From JABJOR01 sp965603075 (GTDB lineage: Bacteria > Pseudomonadota > Alphaproteobacteria > Rhodospirillales > Casp-alpha2): DNA of 64,000 nt. Under the pieces are notes generated by a model. The model was not told the DNA's origin and made no database searches. It saw only the letters and a program-made list of their open reading frames with translations. Location: the NCBI GenBank assembly GCA_965603075.1, contig CBFDBO010000001.1, positions 62,001 to 126,000 on the forward strand, written 5' to 3'. Position numbers and translations under genes: made by a program. Shown here one piece after another: positions 1-8,575 of this stretch (its first letter is position 1; each line of letters starts with the position of its first letter).

Positions 1-444
1 TATCGATTTCGTAATGACTTTGATACTGAAGAAGTCGGACCATGGGTGAACAGTACGACAAAACTTAAAGACATTGGGTATAAAAACAATTTAAGCACTC
101 ATTCTCTTATTCTTTCAATATTCTATGATTTTGAAACTTCCTCAAAATGGAAACCTTATGCAGGAGCCGGGCTAGGATGGGCTAGGAACAGTTCAACAAC
201 AACACGAAAACCTAATGATGACAGCGAGGTAAAACAAACCATTGAAACTGACACAGATAATCTTGCATACAGTTTGCAGACTGGTATGCGAGTAAATATA
301 TCTTCGCAATGGGTTGGTGATATTGGCTACAGGTTTGTTGATTTTGGCACTATTGAATCAGGTGTCTTCAGCGGCGGCGATCATGTAACAGCAGATCACC
401 TTTTCTCTCATGATATAATTTTGGGTGTTTCGTATTTATATTAG
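1..444 (+). CDS. Outer-membrane beta-barrel protein, C-terminal part
   Basis: The reading frame is open from the first base, so the 5' end lies outside the window; 147 codons are visible. The protein alternates hydrophobic and polar residues as transmembrane beta-strands do. It has the small-barrel motif YAGAGLGWA, then DIGYRFVDFG, and ends in an aromatic residue (VSYLY), as OmpA/OmpW-like porin-family barrels do for recognition by the BAM complex. By family it would be a small integral outer-membrane protein of 8 to 10 strands. The ligand or role cannot be told from sequence. An internal GTG at 46 is probably not the true start. Confidence 0.75.
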   Translation, partial: YRFRNDFDTEEVGPWVNSTTKLKDIGYKNNLSTHSLILSIFYDFETSSKWKPYAGAGLGWARNSSTTTRKPNDDSEVKQTIETDTDNLAYSLQTGMRVNISSQWVGDIGYRFVDFGTIESGVFSGGDHVTADHLFSHDIILGVSYLY

Positions 445-539
445 GTAGCAAGTCTCTATAAATATTCGTCTCAATTCTTCGGTGCATCCTCATAGGGAAA
501 ATTAAGGCATCTGGGATTGTTATGCCAGCCTATAAAGGC

Positions 540-756
540 TCACTTTTTATTTCGTTTTTCAAAATCGCGTTCATAATTTACCCATTTAATATAGACATTC
601 CCACACTTAGGACATTCTGGTGTAGACGGTTTTTCCGACCATTCATGGTTACATTTCAAACATCTAAAAACAGCCAGCCTCACGCTTGTTACCTTTTCTA
701 TCGTTGCGCACCCAATATCCACAGCTAGGACAATTCCAGCAACCTGTCCAATACAT
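540..756 (-). CDS. Small double zinc-ribbon protein split by a +1 frameshift
   Basis: Two overlapping minus-strand frames together form one zinc-ribbon protein of about 71 residues. The first frame starts at ATG 756, directly after a TGA and behind a GGGGTGA ribosome-binding-like stretch. It encodes CWNCPSCGYWVRNDRKG and stops at TAG (666-664). The second frame carries FRCLKCNHEW, CPKCG and a lysine-rich tail, ending at TGA 540. Skipping one base in the T5 run just before the TAG (A5 at 666-670 on the plus strand) joins them as AGCFRCLKCNHEW. Without the first frame, the second would need a GTG start at 722 and an N-terminus unlike a zinc ribbon. It may be a recent pseudogene, a sequencing indel or a programmed shift. 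Function unknown; zinc ribbons commonly bind nucleic acid or proteins. Confidence 0.6.
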
Positions 757-917
757 TCACCCCGCTACATATTGTTTTCGACTGTGTCATATTCGGTGTT
801 TTTGCGATAATAGCATTATAAGAAAACCTCTAACAATCACAGGACAAATAAAGGATAAAACTGGATAAATTGATAAAACTATTAATGCTTCCCCCTCAAA
901 TATTGTTAAACTAAGTC

Positions 918-1529
918 ATGTGCTCACGATTTGAACAAGATGCTAAGGCCAAGAAGATCAAAAAGAAATTTGATGTTACGGGTAGTGTGGCGATGCCCAA
1001 TGCACCCGAGATCAAACCCACCGATATGGCACTGGTGATCAATCAAATGCATGAAACGCAGTTTCTGTCGTGGGGGTTTCCATCAATGTGGGATGGGAAG
1101 CCGTTGTTTAATGCGCGGTGTGAGACGCTGGAGCAGAAGCCGAGCTTTTCGTCGTTTTTGGAGCAACGCTGCATTATTCCAGCAACCTTGTTTCCAGAGT
1201 GGCGCAAGGAAGGTAAAAACCGTTTTCGGAACTCGATCTTTTTGCAAGGTGCTAATTCGAGCCCCACGGTGGAGATCATGGGGTTTGCGGGGCTTATGAG
1301 CAGCACGCATTTCACCATCATCACTTGTACCGCTGCCCCCGTTATGGCGCACGTACATGGGCGCATGCCGGTTATTTTAACAGCCGATAATCAAAAATTA
1401 TGGTTGTCACCGGGGTTGAATTTTGGCGATGTAAGGGCGGCTCTTATTCCCTATGAAGGGGATGATCTTTGTGTTATGGAGGATACCATTATCCCGCCTG
1501 TTTCCGCGCAGGGCGATTTGTTCCAGTAA
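918..1529 (+). CDS. SOS response-associated peptidase (SRAP/YedK/HMCES family)
   Basis: SRAP proteins form a thiazolidine crosslink with abasic sites in single-stranded DNA and protect them during replication. The catalytic Cys2 follows the initiator Met directly (MCSRFEQ), which fixes the start. Other family residues are visible: Asn65 in NARCET, Glu94 in FPEW, and His147 in HGRMPV. At 203 residues it is slightly shorter than YedK. NARCET and FPEW are variants of the usual NAR(A/S)ET and FYEW, but the catalytic Asn and Glu are kept. It is followed 23 bases later by the class-III aminotransferase gene, with no obvious functional link. I found no alphaproteobacterial LexA box (GTTC-N7-GTTC) upstream. 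Confidence 0.9.
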   Translation: MCSRFEQDAKAKKIKKKFDVTGSVAMPNAPEIKPTDMALVINQMHETQFLSWGFPSMWDGKPLFNARCETLEQKPSFSSFLEQRCIIPATLFPEWRKEGKNRFRNSIFLQGANSSPTVEIMGFAGLMSSTHFTIITCTAAPVMAHVHGRMPVILTADNQKLWLSPGLNFGDVRAALIPYEGDDLCVMEDTIIPPVSAQGDLFQ

Positions 1530-1552
1530 CCCCCTTTAGAAAAGTCCTTCTC

Positions 1553-2833
1553 ATGTCGCAAAGTAATTCCAAAGAGCGTGCCCTCGACGTTTTTACAGCC
1601 GGAATTGCCAATGGCGAATACGGCTTACCTGAACAAGATATCGTGGTCATGGAAAAAGGGCGCGGATGCCAGCTTTGGACGGCTGAGGGCGATGAATTCC
1701 TAGATATGTCCATGGGTTGGGGATCGGTACTGGTGGGCCATGCCAACCCCAAGGTGGTCGAAGCAGTACAGGCCCAAGCGGTAAACGGGTCCAACTTTGC
1801 CTATCTTAATACCCATTCACTGGCATTGGCGGAGGAGATCAAACGCATATCCCCCACCGTTGATAGTTTGCGGTTCTGTGCCTCGGGCACCGAGGCCACC
1901 ATGTATTGTCAGCGATTGGCGCGGGCTTTCACGGGGCGAGAGAAAATTTTGAAATTTGAGGGCGCCTATCACGGGGCCAATGAAGCGGGTGTTACAAGTT
2001 TGTTCGCATCGGGCACCGTCAACTTCCCCACCCCCGAATTGACCAGCGCCGGCACCCCGGCGGCGGCGCGTCAATTGTTGGTGGCCCCCTATAATGATAC
2101 GGTTGCATTGCGCTCTATTTTGTCTGAGAACAAAGACGAGATCGCAGCGATCCTCATGGAGCCCCTGCAACGTTGCACCCCGCCCCAAGAAGGTTATTTG
2201 CAAGCCGTGCGCGACGCCGCCAATGAATTCGGCGTGTTGTTGATCTTCGATGAAGTGGTCACGGGTTTTCGTCTGGCCTACGGTGGCGCGCAGGAATACT
2301 ACGGGATCAGCCCTGATTTAATCGCCTATGGCAAGGCATTGGGTGGTGGATACCCCATCGGGGCCTTTGGTGGTCGGGCCGACATTATGGAACAGGTCAA
2401 CGAACACCGCATTGGTGGGGGCGATTATGTCTGGATGGCTTCGACCTTGGGCGGTAATCCGATCTCGACGGCGGCGGCAAACGCGGCGTTGGGCGAATTC
2501 AGAACCCCCGGCACCTACCCTCGCCTTCATGCTCTGGGACAATATTTGCGCGAACAAATGGCCAAGGCCCTGAATGATCGCGGCATTGTTGGTCAGATCA
2601 TCGGCGACGGCCCACTGGCCCAAGTGGTGTTCTCGCCGGACCCGGTATTTGATTATCGTTCCACCAAGAAGGGGGACAGCGTTAAAGGACGGGCGTTGAT
2701 GTTGGCCCTGTTCAGACGCCGGGTTTTCTTGAACCCCATGGGGACAAAATTGTATATCAGCATCGCCCACGACAACGCCGCCATTGATGAATTGATTGCC
2801 CGGTTTGGTGCGGCGCTGGACGAAATCAATTAA
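1553..2833 (+). CDS. Class-III PLP-dependent aminotransferase, glutamate-1-semialdehyde mutase-like
   Basis: This fold-type I PLP enzyme has 426 residues. Visible landmarks are SGTEA (111-115, phosphate binding), the aspartate of IFDEVVTGFR (D233, pairs with the pyridine nitrogen), and the Schiff-base lysine K261 in YGKALGGGYPIG. The closest family by motif is glutamate-1-semialdehyde 2,1-aminomutase. Many paralogues act on other omega-amino substrates, and no heme genes are nearby, so I do not call it hemL. The frame is open upstream to 1469, inside the SRAP gene, but the ATG at 1553 gives a normal N-terminus. The protein is cytosolic. Confidence 0.85.
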   Translation: MSQSNSKERALDVFTAGIANGEYGLPEQDIVVMEKGRGCQLWTAEGDEFLDMSMGWGSVLVGHANPKVVEAVQAQAVNGSNFAYLNTHSLALAEEIKRISPTVDSLRFCASGTEATMYCQRLARAFTGREKILKFEGAYHGANEAGVTSLFASGTVNFPTPELTSAGTPAAARQLLVAPYNDTVALRSILSENKDEIAAILMEPLQRCTPPQEGYLQAVRDAANEFGVLLIFDEVVTGFRLAYGGAQEYYGISPDLIAYGKALGGGYPIGAFGGRADIMEQVNEHRIGGGDYVWMASTLGGNPISTAAANAALGEFRTPGTYPRLHALGQYLREQMAKALNDRGIVGQIIGDGPLAQVVFSPDPVFDYRSTKKGDSVKGRALMLALFRRRVFLNPMGTKLYISIAHDNAAIDELIARFGAALDEIN

Positions 2834-2953
2834 ACTTTCTGATACGCCAAATTAAATGCGTTTGGCAGATCGATTATTCTTATGATAGTGAGCTAATTGA
2901 TACGGTGTTACAGCCGTTTTAGAATCCATTAGAATTGTAGAGTTTGATGTATC

Positions 2954-4261
2954 ATGATCAAACAAAGTCCGAAAATTAAATCATCCATTCTTTCAGCAAC
3001 GGCGGCCTGTTGGGCGCTGCTTGTTTCCATGTGTATTGTGATGATCAGTAACGGTCTGCAGGCTTCTCTTTTAGGGCTTCGTGCCTCATTCGAAGGCTTT
3101 GATACAGCCACCACGGGTTATGTTATGGCGGGTTACTTCGCGGGCTTTGCCGGTGGATCATTAATTGCCTCAAGAATGATTGCCCGGGTTGGTCATATTC
3201 GGGTGTTTGCGGCCCTTGCGTCATTGGCCTCTATCGCGCCGCTTATCCATGTGATGTTCATTGATCCTTATGTTTGGTTTTTTGGGCGGTTGTTGACCGG
3301 GTTATCCTACGCGGGGCTCTACGTTGTTTGCGAAAGCTGGCTCAATGATCGGGCCACGAACGAGACCCGTGGGAAACTGCTCTCGATCTATATGGTATTG
3401 ATGATTGGTGGCATGGGCGCCGGGCCGCTCCTTATGAACATCTCGCACCCGTCGCAAGTGGATTTGTTTATTCTGGCGTCTATTTTGGTGTCCATCTCCC
3501 TTATCCCCATTTTATTGGCGGCCAGCCCCGCCCCGACCATAGAAACGCCCACCAAGATTGGATTTATAGAACTTTATAAATTGTCACCGCTGGGGGTTTC
3601 GGGAATATTTGTGGTCGGTATGTCCAATGGTGCTTTGGTGGGTATGGCCGCGGTTTATTTGAATACGTTGAATTTCACCATTGCGGAGATTTCGATTTTA
3701 ATCTCATTGATCTTTGTTGGTAGCGTTACCTTTCAATTCCCCATCGGCATGTTGTCAGACAGGTTTGATCGACGCAGGGTGATTATTGCCGTGACGCTGG
3801 CGGCGGCATTGATACCGTTTTACGCCATTGCGACGGGCGATTATTCAATGCAATCCATGATGTTCACCTTTTTTGTCTTTGGGGGGCTATCGTTTCCCAT
3901 GTATTCATTATGTTTGTCCCACGCCAACGACAGACTGGATGTGAAACAGATGTTGGCGGCAAGCTCGACGCTGGTACTGGTCGCGGGGATCGGGGCCATT
4001 GCGGGGGCACCATTTGTGTCCTACGCCATGACGTATTTTGGTGAAAATGGGTATATGTGGTATTTCACGGTGGTCCATGTGGGTGTTGGCTTATTCGCCC
4101 TCTACCGGATGACCCGGTCTTCTGCTACGCCACTGGAAGATCAAGAAAACATGGCCTTCAGCCCCCATATGGCGGCGGTGGCTCCGGCCTTTACGAGCGA
4201 TACATACCAAGAAATCGCCGAAGGCTATGAGAATACTGAAGAGGCAGCAGCAGCCTCATAA
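2954..4261 (+). CDS. MFS transporter (YcaD-like)
   Basis: A 435-residue polytopic membrane protein with about 12 hydrophobic helices in two halves. The first half carries GYVMAGYFAGFAGGS and the fingerprint-like AGLYVVCESWLND. The MFS loop motif between helices 8 and 9 appears as GMLSDRFDRRRV. The ESWLND segment resembles the YcaD group of MFS proteins. The last 45 or so residues are a hydrophilic cytoplasmic tail rich in Glu and Ala. Substrate is unknown. It stands alone: 120 bases follow the aminotransferase gene, and the next gene converges from the other strand. Confidence 0.85.
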   Translation: MIKQSPKIKSSILSATAACWALLVSMCIVMISNGLQASLLGLRASFEGFDTATTGYVMAGYFAGFAGGSLIASRMIARVGHIRVFAALASLASIAPLIHVMFIDPYVWFFGRLLTGLSYAGLYVVCESWLNDRATNETRGKLLSIYMVLMIGGMGAGPLLMNISHPSQVDLFILASILVSISLIPILLAASPAPTIETPTKIGFIELYKLSPLGVSGIFVVGMSNGALVGMAAVYLNTLNFTIAEISILISLIFVGSVTFQFPIGMLSDRFDRRRVIIAVTLAAALIPFYAIATGDYSMQSMMFTFFVFGGLSFPMYSLCLSHANDRLDVKQMLAASSTLVLVAGIGAIAGAPFVSYAMTYFGENGYMWYFTVVHVGVGLFALYRMTRSSATPLEDQENMAFSPHMAAVAPAFTSDTYQEIAEGYENTEEAAAAS

Positions 4262-4308
4262 CCCGAAACGATTTTTTAGCGTCCTATTACTGAGCCATTA
4301 GTGAGCCG

Positions 4309-4340
4309 TTAATGGACAATTAATGGACAATTAATGGACC
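4309..4340. repeat. Three tandem 11-bp units at the 3' end of the universal stress gene
   Basis: The unit TTAATGGACAA occurs at 4309-4319 and 4320-4330, and again as TTAATGGACC from 4331. The last unit contains the TAA stop and final Val-His codons of the minus-strand stress-protein gene, so the other two look like copies of its gene end. A looser copy (GAGCCATTA / GAGCCGTTA) lies just upstream. It probably arose by replication slippage. Confidence 0.8.
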
Positions 4341-5209
4341 ATGACAACGGGAAGTTTACTTTCCGCCAACACATGCCGGGTCACGCCACCAAAGATCAAT
4401 TGGCGCAGGCGAGAGTGCGTATAGGCACCCATGACCAACATATCGGCGTTCCACTCGTCACATTTAGTCACCAGCATTTCGCCTACATTTCGATCCCCCA
4501 CATGGGTGGTTTCGATTTCGGCATTGACGCCATGCCATGCAAGGTAGCGGCTTAGTTTACAAGCCACATCGGTTTCATCATCATCGCTGTTTGCGGTGAA
4601 GATCATGACCTTTTCCGCCCCTTCGATCAGGGGCATGGCGGCGGCAACCGCGCGGGCGGCTTCTGCACTTCCATTCCAAGAAATAGCAACCCGGTGACCA
4701 AAGGGTTTAGAGCCACCCGGTGGCACGATTAGAACGCCCCGGCCGGTTTCAACAAGGGCCGCGTTCAACGTCATGGTAGCGGACACCGCGGTTTGTTCGG
4801 TGGGGCGGCTGACGACGATCATATCAGCCAAGCGTCCACTGATGGAGACCACTTCGTCTTCGCGTCCCATATCTTCATACCAGTTGACAGTGGGTCTGGA
4901 ATTGGGACCGTCACAATCATCGGGACTATCAACGCGTGTAAATTCAGATGCGGGACAGGTTTCTTCGAATATGGCGCGGGCGCGTTCGGCCCGTTCGACA
5001 GATTCTTTTTCTGCTGCGGTGATGATGTCTTCTATCACCGCACCGGACATGCCTTCACCCAAAAGCGGCACAGCATCTTTAGGATTGGCGCGAACATGAA
5101 CCACATCCAAATGGGCGTTGCTGGCAAGTGCCATCCGAGCACCCGTTTCGAGGGCTTCACGAGAAGCGGTTGATCCATCAAGTGGTACGAGAATTGTTTT
5201 AATAGCCAT
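4331..5209 (-). CDS. Tandem-domain universal stress protein
   Basis: Two UspA domains are fused in 292 residues. The first (about 1-160) begins KTILVPLDGSTASREAL. The second (about 170-292) begins with AISWNGSAEAARAV and ends with the nucleotide-binding signature MGAYTHSRLRQLIFGG, typical of ATP-binding Usp proteins. Such proteins are cytosolic and help survival during starvation, oxidative or energy stress. The start ATG at 5209 has a good ribosome-binding site (AAGGGGAAAACC). The gene is transcribed alone from the 197-bp gap upstream. It converges with the MFS gene. Confidence 0.9.
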   Translation of the reverse strand: MAIKTILVPLDGSTASREALETGARMALASNAHLDVVHVRANPKDAVPLLGEGMSGAVIEDIITAAEKESVERAERARAIFEETCPASEFTRVDSPDDCDGPNSRPTVNWYEDMGREDEVVSISGRLADMIVVSRPTEQTAVSATMTLNAALVETGRGVLIVPPGGSKPFGHRVAISWNGSAEAARAVAAAMPLIEGAEKVMIFTANSDDDETDVACKLSRYLAWHGVNAEIETTHVGDRNVGEMLVTKCDEWNADMLVMGAYTHSRLRQLIFGGVTRHVLAESKLPVVMVH

Positions 5210-5242
5210 GGTTTTCCCCTTATGGTTGGAGTTTCTTCACAA

Positions 5243-5256
5243 GATTTAATTAAATC
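5243..5256. promoter_or_regulatory. Perfect 14-bp palindrome upstream of the universal stress gene
   Basis: GATTTAATTAAATC is fully self-complementary and lies 34 bases upstream of the stress-protein start, where a repressor or activator could bind. It is AT-rich, so chance is possible. It does not fit the FNR/FixK pattern (TTGAT-N4-ATCAA). Confidence 0.3.
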
Positions 5257-5406
5257 ATTCAGTTCTTAGTTTTCTTTTTACGGTCTTAATTACTGTCTTT
5301 ATTACTGTTTTTTTGTTGTCTTTATCTGCGTCAGAAATCTCATCAATATTTAGGGATACCTGTATAAATTGTAAGCACATTATAACATGTTTTGCTAAAG
5401 TTTACA

Positions 5407-6372
5407 TCAATGAAATTTATCTGTCGGCTCCGTAAGCCCTTCTGGATCTTGGTGGATTAGAACTTCTGCGGTGGGGTACGCTGCATTGATAAGCACCTCG
5501 ACTTCATCAGCGATGTTATGGGCGCTCATCAAAGAAATAGAGCCATCCAATTCCATGTGCAATTGAATGAAAATATTCAAACCTGATGTTCTGGTTCGCA
5601 AATCATGAACACCGAGCACTTGGTCATGGGTCAAGGTAATTTCGGTGATTTTTTGGCGATCGGTTTCGGGTAATTCATGATCCATCAAAACATGCAGCGC
5701 TTCTTTCGCGATGGACCACGCCCCAAAGACGATGTATCCGGCGATTAAGACTGCCACCACCGGATCGATCCATTGAGCGTCTAAAGTCGAAACCAAATAG
5801 ATCGAAATAATAACACCGATATTAACCAAAATATCCATTCGGTAATGCATAGAATCGGCTTTGATGGCAACGGAATTTGTTTTTGAAATCACGTAACGTT
5901 GAAAGGCTATCAACAAAAGGGTCAGTACTATTGAAAGCGCCATGACCATATAGCCTATATCAATATTATGAATATCGCGCGGGTTTAAGATACGCTCAAC
6001 GGCCTCAATCAGCAGAAAAGCCGCCGATCCCGCGACAAAGGCTGACTGGGCTAATCCCGCTAAGGATTCCGCCTTACCATGCCCAAAACGATGTTCACTA
6101 TCGGCGGGCTCTAAAGCGTGCCGGACCGCGACAAGATTGATTAATGATGCCGCCGCATCCAACAAAGAATCGATCAAAGTGGATAACAAACTTACTGATT
6201 GCGTCGACATCCACGCTGAGAACTTTGCCGCTATTAAAATACAGGCAACACTAACAGACGCGTACGTAGCCCACCGCATAAGCCGCGCTGAACTGGCTGA
6301 CAGATTGTGTGGTTTAAGTTCTGATGAAATATTATCAGTCACAATTAGGGGAAAATTCGTTTGGTTAACCAC
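5407..6372 (-). CDS. Cation diffusion facilitator metal transporter (FieF/YiiP-like)
   Basis: CDF proteins export divalent metals (Zn, Fe, Mn, Co, Cd) from the cytoplasm in exchange for protons. About six membrane helices occupy residues 32-225, followed by a cytoplasmic domain. Metal-site motifs are DSLLD (D68, D72) in helix 2, HRFGHGK (94-100), and HYRMD in helix 5. The length, 321, is slightly above normal. The listed GTG start at 6372 lies inside the end of pdxH (28-base overlap) and has no clear ribosome-binding site; a later Met (residue 32) is an alternative. It is likely co-transcribed with pdxH. The exact metal is not predictable. Confidence 0.88.
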   Translation of the reverse strand: MVNQTNFPLIVTDNISSELKPHNLSASSARLMRWATYASVSVACILIAAKFSAWMSTQSVSLLSTLIDSLLDAAASLINLVAVRHALEPADSEHRFGHGKAESLAGLAQSAFVAGSAAFLLIEAVERILNPRDIHNIDIGYMVMALSIVLTLLLIAFQRYVISKTNSVAIKADSMHYRMDILVNIGVIISIYLVSTLDAQWIDPVVAVLIAGYIVFGAWSIAKEALHVLMDHELPETDRQKITEITLTHDQVLGVHDLRTRTSGLNIFIQLHMELDGSISLMSAHNIADEVEVLINAAYPTAEVLIHQDPEGLTEPTDKFH

Positions 6373-6941
6373 TGATTATTTTCTGAATTGTCTCGGGTAT
6401 AGATCAATCGATCATGCAAGCGGAACTTCTCGTCTTGCCAGAATTCGATCATTTGGGGAGCGATCCTATATCCGGACCAAAAATCAGGCCGTGGTACTTT
6501 ACCGATATTAAATTTGGCGGTGTATTTTGCTATGCGGGCTTCCAGCTCAAAACGTCCTTCTAAGTCATGAGATTGTTTGGATGCCCACGCACCGATCTGG
6601 CTCATCCGGGGACGGCTGTCGAAATAGACATCAGCCTCACTATCACTGACGGCTTCAGCAATGCCTTCGACACGCACTTGTCGGCGCAGGCTTTTCCAAT
6701 GGAAACACAGCGCAACATTGGGGTTGATCGCCAACTGTTGACCTTTGCGACTACCCAGATTGGTATAAAAAACAAAACCCCGATCATCGACATCTTTTAA
6801 AAGCACCATACGTTGGGATGGTTTGCCGTCCGGCGTAGATGTGGCAACCGCAACGGCATTTGGGTCATTGCTTTCCGCTTCTTTGGCCTCATTGAACCAG
6901 TTGTTAAAAAGATCAATTGGATTGATTTCTTCGCTTATCAT
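6345..6941 (-). CDS. pdxH: Pyridoxamine 5'-phosphate oxidase
   Basis: PdxH oxidises pyridoxamine or pyridoxine 5'-phosphate to pyridoxal 5'-phosphate, using FMN and oxygen. The 198-residue protein shows RMVLLKDVDDRGFVFYTN (FMN binding), NPNVALCFHWKSLRRQVRVEG, SRPRMSQIGAWASKQS, and the C-terminal substrate-site segment RLHDRLIYTR...RIFP (normally RLxP). It supplies the cofactor for PLP enzymes such as the nearby class-III aminotransferase. It is the first gene of a two-gene unit with the CDF transporter and is divergent from the lipoprotein gene at 7019. Confidence 0.95.
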   Translation of the reverse strand: MISEEINPIDLFNNWFNEAKEAESNDPNAVAVATSTPDGKPSQRMVLLKDVDDRGFVFYTNLGSRKGQQLAINPNVALCFHWKSLRRQVRVEGIAEAVSDSEADVYFDSRPRMSQIGAWASKQSHDLEGRFELEARIAKYTAKFNIGKVPRPDFWSGYRIAPQMIEFWQDEKFRLHDRLIYTRDNSENNQWLTKRIFP

Positions 6942-7018
6942 TGTTGTGCCTTACTGATATAATGTAATGATACTTATTTGGTAATGTAATAGTACGTTAT
7001 ATGTAAGGTAACAGAGGT

Positions 7019-7528
7019 ATGAATTCATTGGCAAAACGTTTTTTCTATATTGCATTAAGTGCGTTGCTTTTTACGGTATCGGCTTGTTCTACAAAACCCG
7101 GTGACGATGATGGCGAAAACAACCGATATGGCGAGACCATTGGCACTGCCGTTGGCGTGGCTATAGGCGGCACAGCGGGCTCGAGAATTGGTGGCGGGAA
7201 CGGTACCGCGATTGCCATAACGTTGGGGGCTGTTATTGGCATGATCATGGGCAAAGAGTTAGGAAAAGCACTTGATAAAGATTTGTTCACACGGGCAAAT
7301 GATGTGGTCCAAGGCTCTCTTGAGAACAATGATGATGGTGAAACCACCGTATGGGATGATCCCGATTCGGACGATTCTGGAACAATTACCCCACAAACCA
7401 CTGTTCAAAATGACACTGCTGGTGATTGTCGCGACTTTGAATCCACTATTACCGTAGAGGGAAAAACCGAGGTAGCACAGGGTCGTGCATGCCGTGAGCC
7501 CGATGGTTCGTGGAAAATAGTCAACTAA
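7019..7528 (+). CDS. Glycine-zipper surface-antigen-like lipoprotein
   Basis: The N-terminus is a lipoprotein signal (hydrophobic stretch 8-20, lipobox with Cys23 in TVSACS), so it should be anchored in a membrane, probably the outer one. Residues 40-85 form a glycine zipper (GTAVGVAIGGTAGSRIGG, then GAVIGMIMGKELG) like the rickettsial 17-kDa antigen family. The C-terminal part (ESTITVEGKTEVAQGRACR ending GSWKIVN) resembles the small domain that often ends this family. The molecular role is unknown; such proteins are thought to support envelope integrity. It lies 49 bases upstream of the J-domain gene, likely in the same transcript. Confidence 0.8.
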   Translation: MNSLAKRFFYIALSALLFTVSACSTKPGDDDGENNRYGETIGTAVGVAIGGTAGSRIGGGNGTAIAITLGAVIGMIMGKELGKALDKDLFTRANDVVQGSLENNDDGETTVWDDPDSDDSGTITPQTTVQNDTAGDCRDFESTITVEGKTEVAQGRACREPDGSWKIVN

Positions 7529-7577
7529 CATCAAGTACCATATTGCACACCGCGCCTGATCTTGGCACTCTGACACA

Positions 7578-8444
7578 ATGCAAAGCCTGTATGAAATACT
7601 GGGCGTCGGTAAACACGCCACTCCCGCAGAGATTAAATCTGCGTTCCGTAATCGTGCGCGTGATAACCATCCCGATACGTCCACCGATAAACCAGATGCA
7701 GATAAAAACTTCCGTGAGATAAACAACGCCTACACAATTCTTTCTGATCCGGCGGAACGAACACGATATAATCTGGGTGAGATTGATGAGAACGGCACAG
7801 CCACATCCCGCTCGACACGCACCAATGATCGCTCGGTTTACGATGATTTTGCCCGCCGTAGTGAAGCCAGCAATACCCAACATACACGAAGTGTTCGTAT
7901 CGATGGCTCCGACGTATATTATATTCTGCGCGTTGATTTTCTCGATGGGGTCAATGGGGCCGTCAAACACATCAGCATGACCAACGGTCGCCGCATTAAA
8001 GTTAGCATTCCAAGCGGCACCAAACACAAACAAATGCTTCGTCTGAAAGGCCAAGGTGTGCCCGGTGTTGGTGGCGGAAAAGACGGCGCGGCACTCGTCG
8101 AAATTCTAATTCGCGATAACAGCCTGTTCCGAATTGTCGGCAATGACATCATCATTGATCAACCCGTCCCTTTAAAACTGGCGGTGCTCGGCGGTACCTT
8201 GGAAATTCCCGGCAGCCACGGCAAGCCCCTTAACATTGAAATCCCGGCACATTCCAATTCCGGGGATACCATTCGAATTCCATCCATGGGCATGAAAACA
8301 CCGGACGGAAAATCGGGGGATCAGATAATGACAATCTTGATATCACTCCCCTCTGATCCAGATATAGAATTGGCCGCGTTTTTAACAAATTGGGAACCCA
8401 AGGATGAAACGCTCGATCAGAAACAACAAAGTGCTACCGCTTGA
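7578..8444 (+). CDS. J-domain co-chaperone, CbpA/DnaJ-like without zinc finger
   Basis: Residues 1-65 form a J domain with the HPD tripeptide (31-33), which stimulates ATP hydrolysis by DnaK. After a short polar linker come two DnaJ C-terminal substrate-binding domains (about 110-270), recognised by VDFLDGVNGAVKHI, MLRLKGQGVPGVGGG, and DQPVPLKLAVLGG. The four CxxCxGxG zinc repeats of true DnaJ are absent, so this is a class-B, CbpA-like protein of 288 residues. A pdxH / J-protein / fabI / aroC neighbourhood occurs in related alphaproteobacteria. It is cytosolic. Confidence 0.9.
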   Translation: MQSLYEILGVGKHATPAEIKSAFRNRARDNHPDTSTDKPDADKNFREINNAYTILSDPAERTRYNLGEIDENGTATSRSTRTNDRSVYDDFARRSEASNTQHTRSVRIDGSDVYYILRVDFLDGVNGAVKHISMTNGRRIKVSIPSGTKHKQMLRLKGQGVPGVGGGKDGAALVEILIRDNSLFRIVGNDIIIDQPVPLKLAVLGGTLEIPGSHGKPLNIEIPAHSNSGDTIRIPSMGMKTPDGKSGDQIMTILISLPSDPDIELAAFLTNWEPKDETLDQKQQSATA

Positions 8445-8575
8445 TGAATGAAACATTAGTGTAACAATTATTTACTGAATTCGTGCGGGTTAGGCACTTG
8501 TTCTACACGAACTCGCCTGATATTTTAAAATACTAAATAATTTCAATTTTTACTGCAATTAAGGAAAGAACACCC

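Noticed and set aside
527..550. Terminator hairpin AGCC-TATAAA-GGCT before T5 after the beta-barrel gene
   Set aside because: A four-base stem is too weak to claim, and it overlaps the zinc-ribbon stop codon.
686..868. Plus-strand open frames across the zinc-ribbon gene and similar antisense frames elsewhere
   Set aside because: They are shadows with no motifs or ribosome-binding sites; the frame on the other strand carries clear motifs.
850..917. SOS operator before the SRAP gene
   Set aside because: I looked for GTTC-N7-GTTC and did not find it.
1553..2833. Naming the class-III aminotransferase hemL
   Set aside because: Motifs fit the mutase-like family, but many paralogues act on other substrates and no heme genes are adjacent.
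5243..5256. FNR/FixK box before the universal stress gene
   Set aside because: The palindrome lacks the TTGAT-N4-ATCAA spacing; only a generic palindrome is supported.
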